A stretch of 21,582 nucleotides of DNA from JAIBJP01 sp036506175 (GTDB lineage Bacteria > Actinomycetota > Thermoleophilia > Gaiellales > Gaiellaceae), in NCBI GenBank assembly GCA_036506175.1, contig DASXSE010000028.1, forward strand, positions 1 to 21,582. The letters run 5' to 3'. The position numbers and the translations under genes were made by a program. Below the pieces are notes generated by a model. That model did no database searches. It had not been told where the DNA came from and saw nothing but the letters and a program-made list of their open reading frames with translations. Below, one piece after another: positions 21,174 to 21,582 of this stretch; within the stretch, counting starts at the first letter, position 1, and every line of letters starts with the position of its first letter.

Positions 21174-21582
21174 TTGGCCGACGAGCTAGAGCGGCCGGGT
21201 GGGGAGCCCGAAGAGCACGAGGCCGAACCGCACCTTCCCGGCCCGACGATCTGGCCATTCGCCTTCGCCGCCGGGGTCGCTCTCTTCCTCGTCGGCCTGA
21301 TCATCAACTGGATCCTCGCCGCGATCGGGGCGGCGGTCGCACTCATCTTCGCTCTCATCTGGATCGGTCAGGCGACGCGGGAAGTCCGCAGCCGGCCGGC
21401 TCCTCCGCCTCCGCCGCCTCAGGTCTCCGAGCTGGCCGTCGACGAGGAGGAACCGGAGCCAGAGAAATATCCGCGCTCGGTTTTCCTCGAGCTCTCGACG
21501 CTCGGGATTGGCGCGGCGATCGGCGGCCTCGTCACGCTCCCCGCGCTCGGATTCATGATCGCTCCTGCCTTCGTCGGTCAGA
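21174..21582 (+). CDS. qcrA: Probable cytochrome bc1 Rieske iron-sulfur subunit, N-terminal part with extra membrane region (partial)
   Basis: About 136 residues are present before the window ends. An acidic cytoplasmic start (ADELERPGGEPEEHEAE) is followed by two adjacent membrane helices (about 28-70, PFAFAAGVALFLVGLIINWI then AAIGAAVALIFALIWIGQ), resembling actinobacterial cytochrome oxidase subunit IV. A Pro/Glu-rich linker follows (APPPPPPQVSEL, then DEEEPEPEKY). The last part (PRSVFLELSTLGIGAAIGG, then LPALGFMIAPAFVGQ) resembles the membrane anchor that precedes the Rieske domain in QcrA proteins. The cluster-binding cysteines and histidines would lie beyond the window, so the call rests on the anchor and topology. 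Start TTG 21174 follows AGGGAG by four bases. An unrelated membrane protein is still possible. Confidence 0.55.
   Translation, partial: MADELERPGGEPEEHEAEPHLPGPTIWPFAFAAGVALFLVGLIINWILAAIGAAVALIFALIWIGQATREVRSRPAPPPPPPQVSELAVDEEEPEPEKYPRSVFLELSTLGIGAAIGGLVTLPALGFMIAPAFVGQ

Noticed and set aside
1..21582. CRISPR arrays, tRNA or rRNA genes, insertion sequences
   Set aside because: No regularly spaced repeats, no tRNA T-arm and acceptor pattern in the gaps, and no transposase or terminal inverted repeats were seen; the gaps are too short for most of these.

Overview
The window is about 21.6 kb of dense, very GC-rich bacterial chromosome. Most genes overlap or abut, and GTG and TTG starts are common. 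No stretch over 300 bases lacks a gene; the largest intergenic gap is about 190 bases, between a 58-residue membrane protein and a UbiD-family gene. The mix of high GC, leaderless-looking promoters and gene content (aerobic phenylacetate pathway, GT87-like membrane glycosyltransferases, a hemB-hemL pair, a probable Rieske protein with an extra N-terminal membrane region) suggests an Actinobacteriota member, most likely Thermoleophilia (Gaiellales or Solirubrobacterales-like). That placement is an inference from gene content, not a phylogeny. No rRNA, tRNA, CRISPR array or insertion sequence was seen.

Left part (1-5652): the start of a leftward phenylacetyl-CoA epoxidase operon (paaA, then partial paaB) is transcribed away from a TetR-family regulator. 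A good imperfect palindrome lies between the divergent start codons and looks like the operator. The regulator leads a tightly packed rightward run: a diacylglycerol-kinase-like lipid kinase, then E1 alpha, E1 beta and a compact one-lipoyl E2 of a 2-oxoacid dehydrogenase complex. No E3 gene is in the window.

Centre left (5654-9360): a leftward thioredoxin-fold protein without its redox cysteines and a leftward SDH_sah/ClpP-class membrane protease. Divergent from the protease, a rightward run encodes a small membrane protein, an alkaline-phosphatase-superfamily phosphodiesterase and protein-L-isoaspartate methyltransferase.

Centre (9402-14559): a GtrA-like flippase and two large GT-C (GT87-like) membrane glycosyltransferases form a probable surface-glycan operon. 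The first GT-C protein carries a signal peptide and a PepSY-like domain, and its reading frame has no ATG, GTG or TTG start upstream of the signal peptide. It is followed by a convergent, leftward M23-like membrane-anchored protein and a YmdB-family phosphodiesterase, the latter apparently starting at CTG.

Right part (14622-21582): an ABC-2 exporter (ATPase and permease) is joined to hemB, hemL and an unknown 154-residue protein by overlapping or adjacent ends. Then come a small single-span membrane protein, a UbiD-family decarboxylase and the start of a probable cytochrome bc1 Rieske subunit. HemL lacks about 20 residues where the mobile active-site loop of the family normally lies. I found no clear undescribed multi-gene system. 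The most unusual signals are the leaderless promoter set, the HemL loop loss, the two apparent CTG starts, and three proteins that keep a fold but have lost catalytic residues (thioredoxin-like, M23-like, ABC ATPase).
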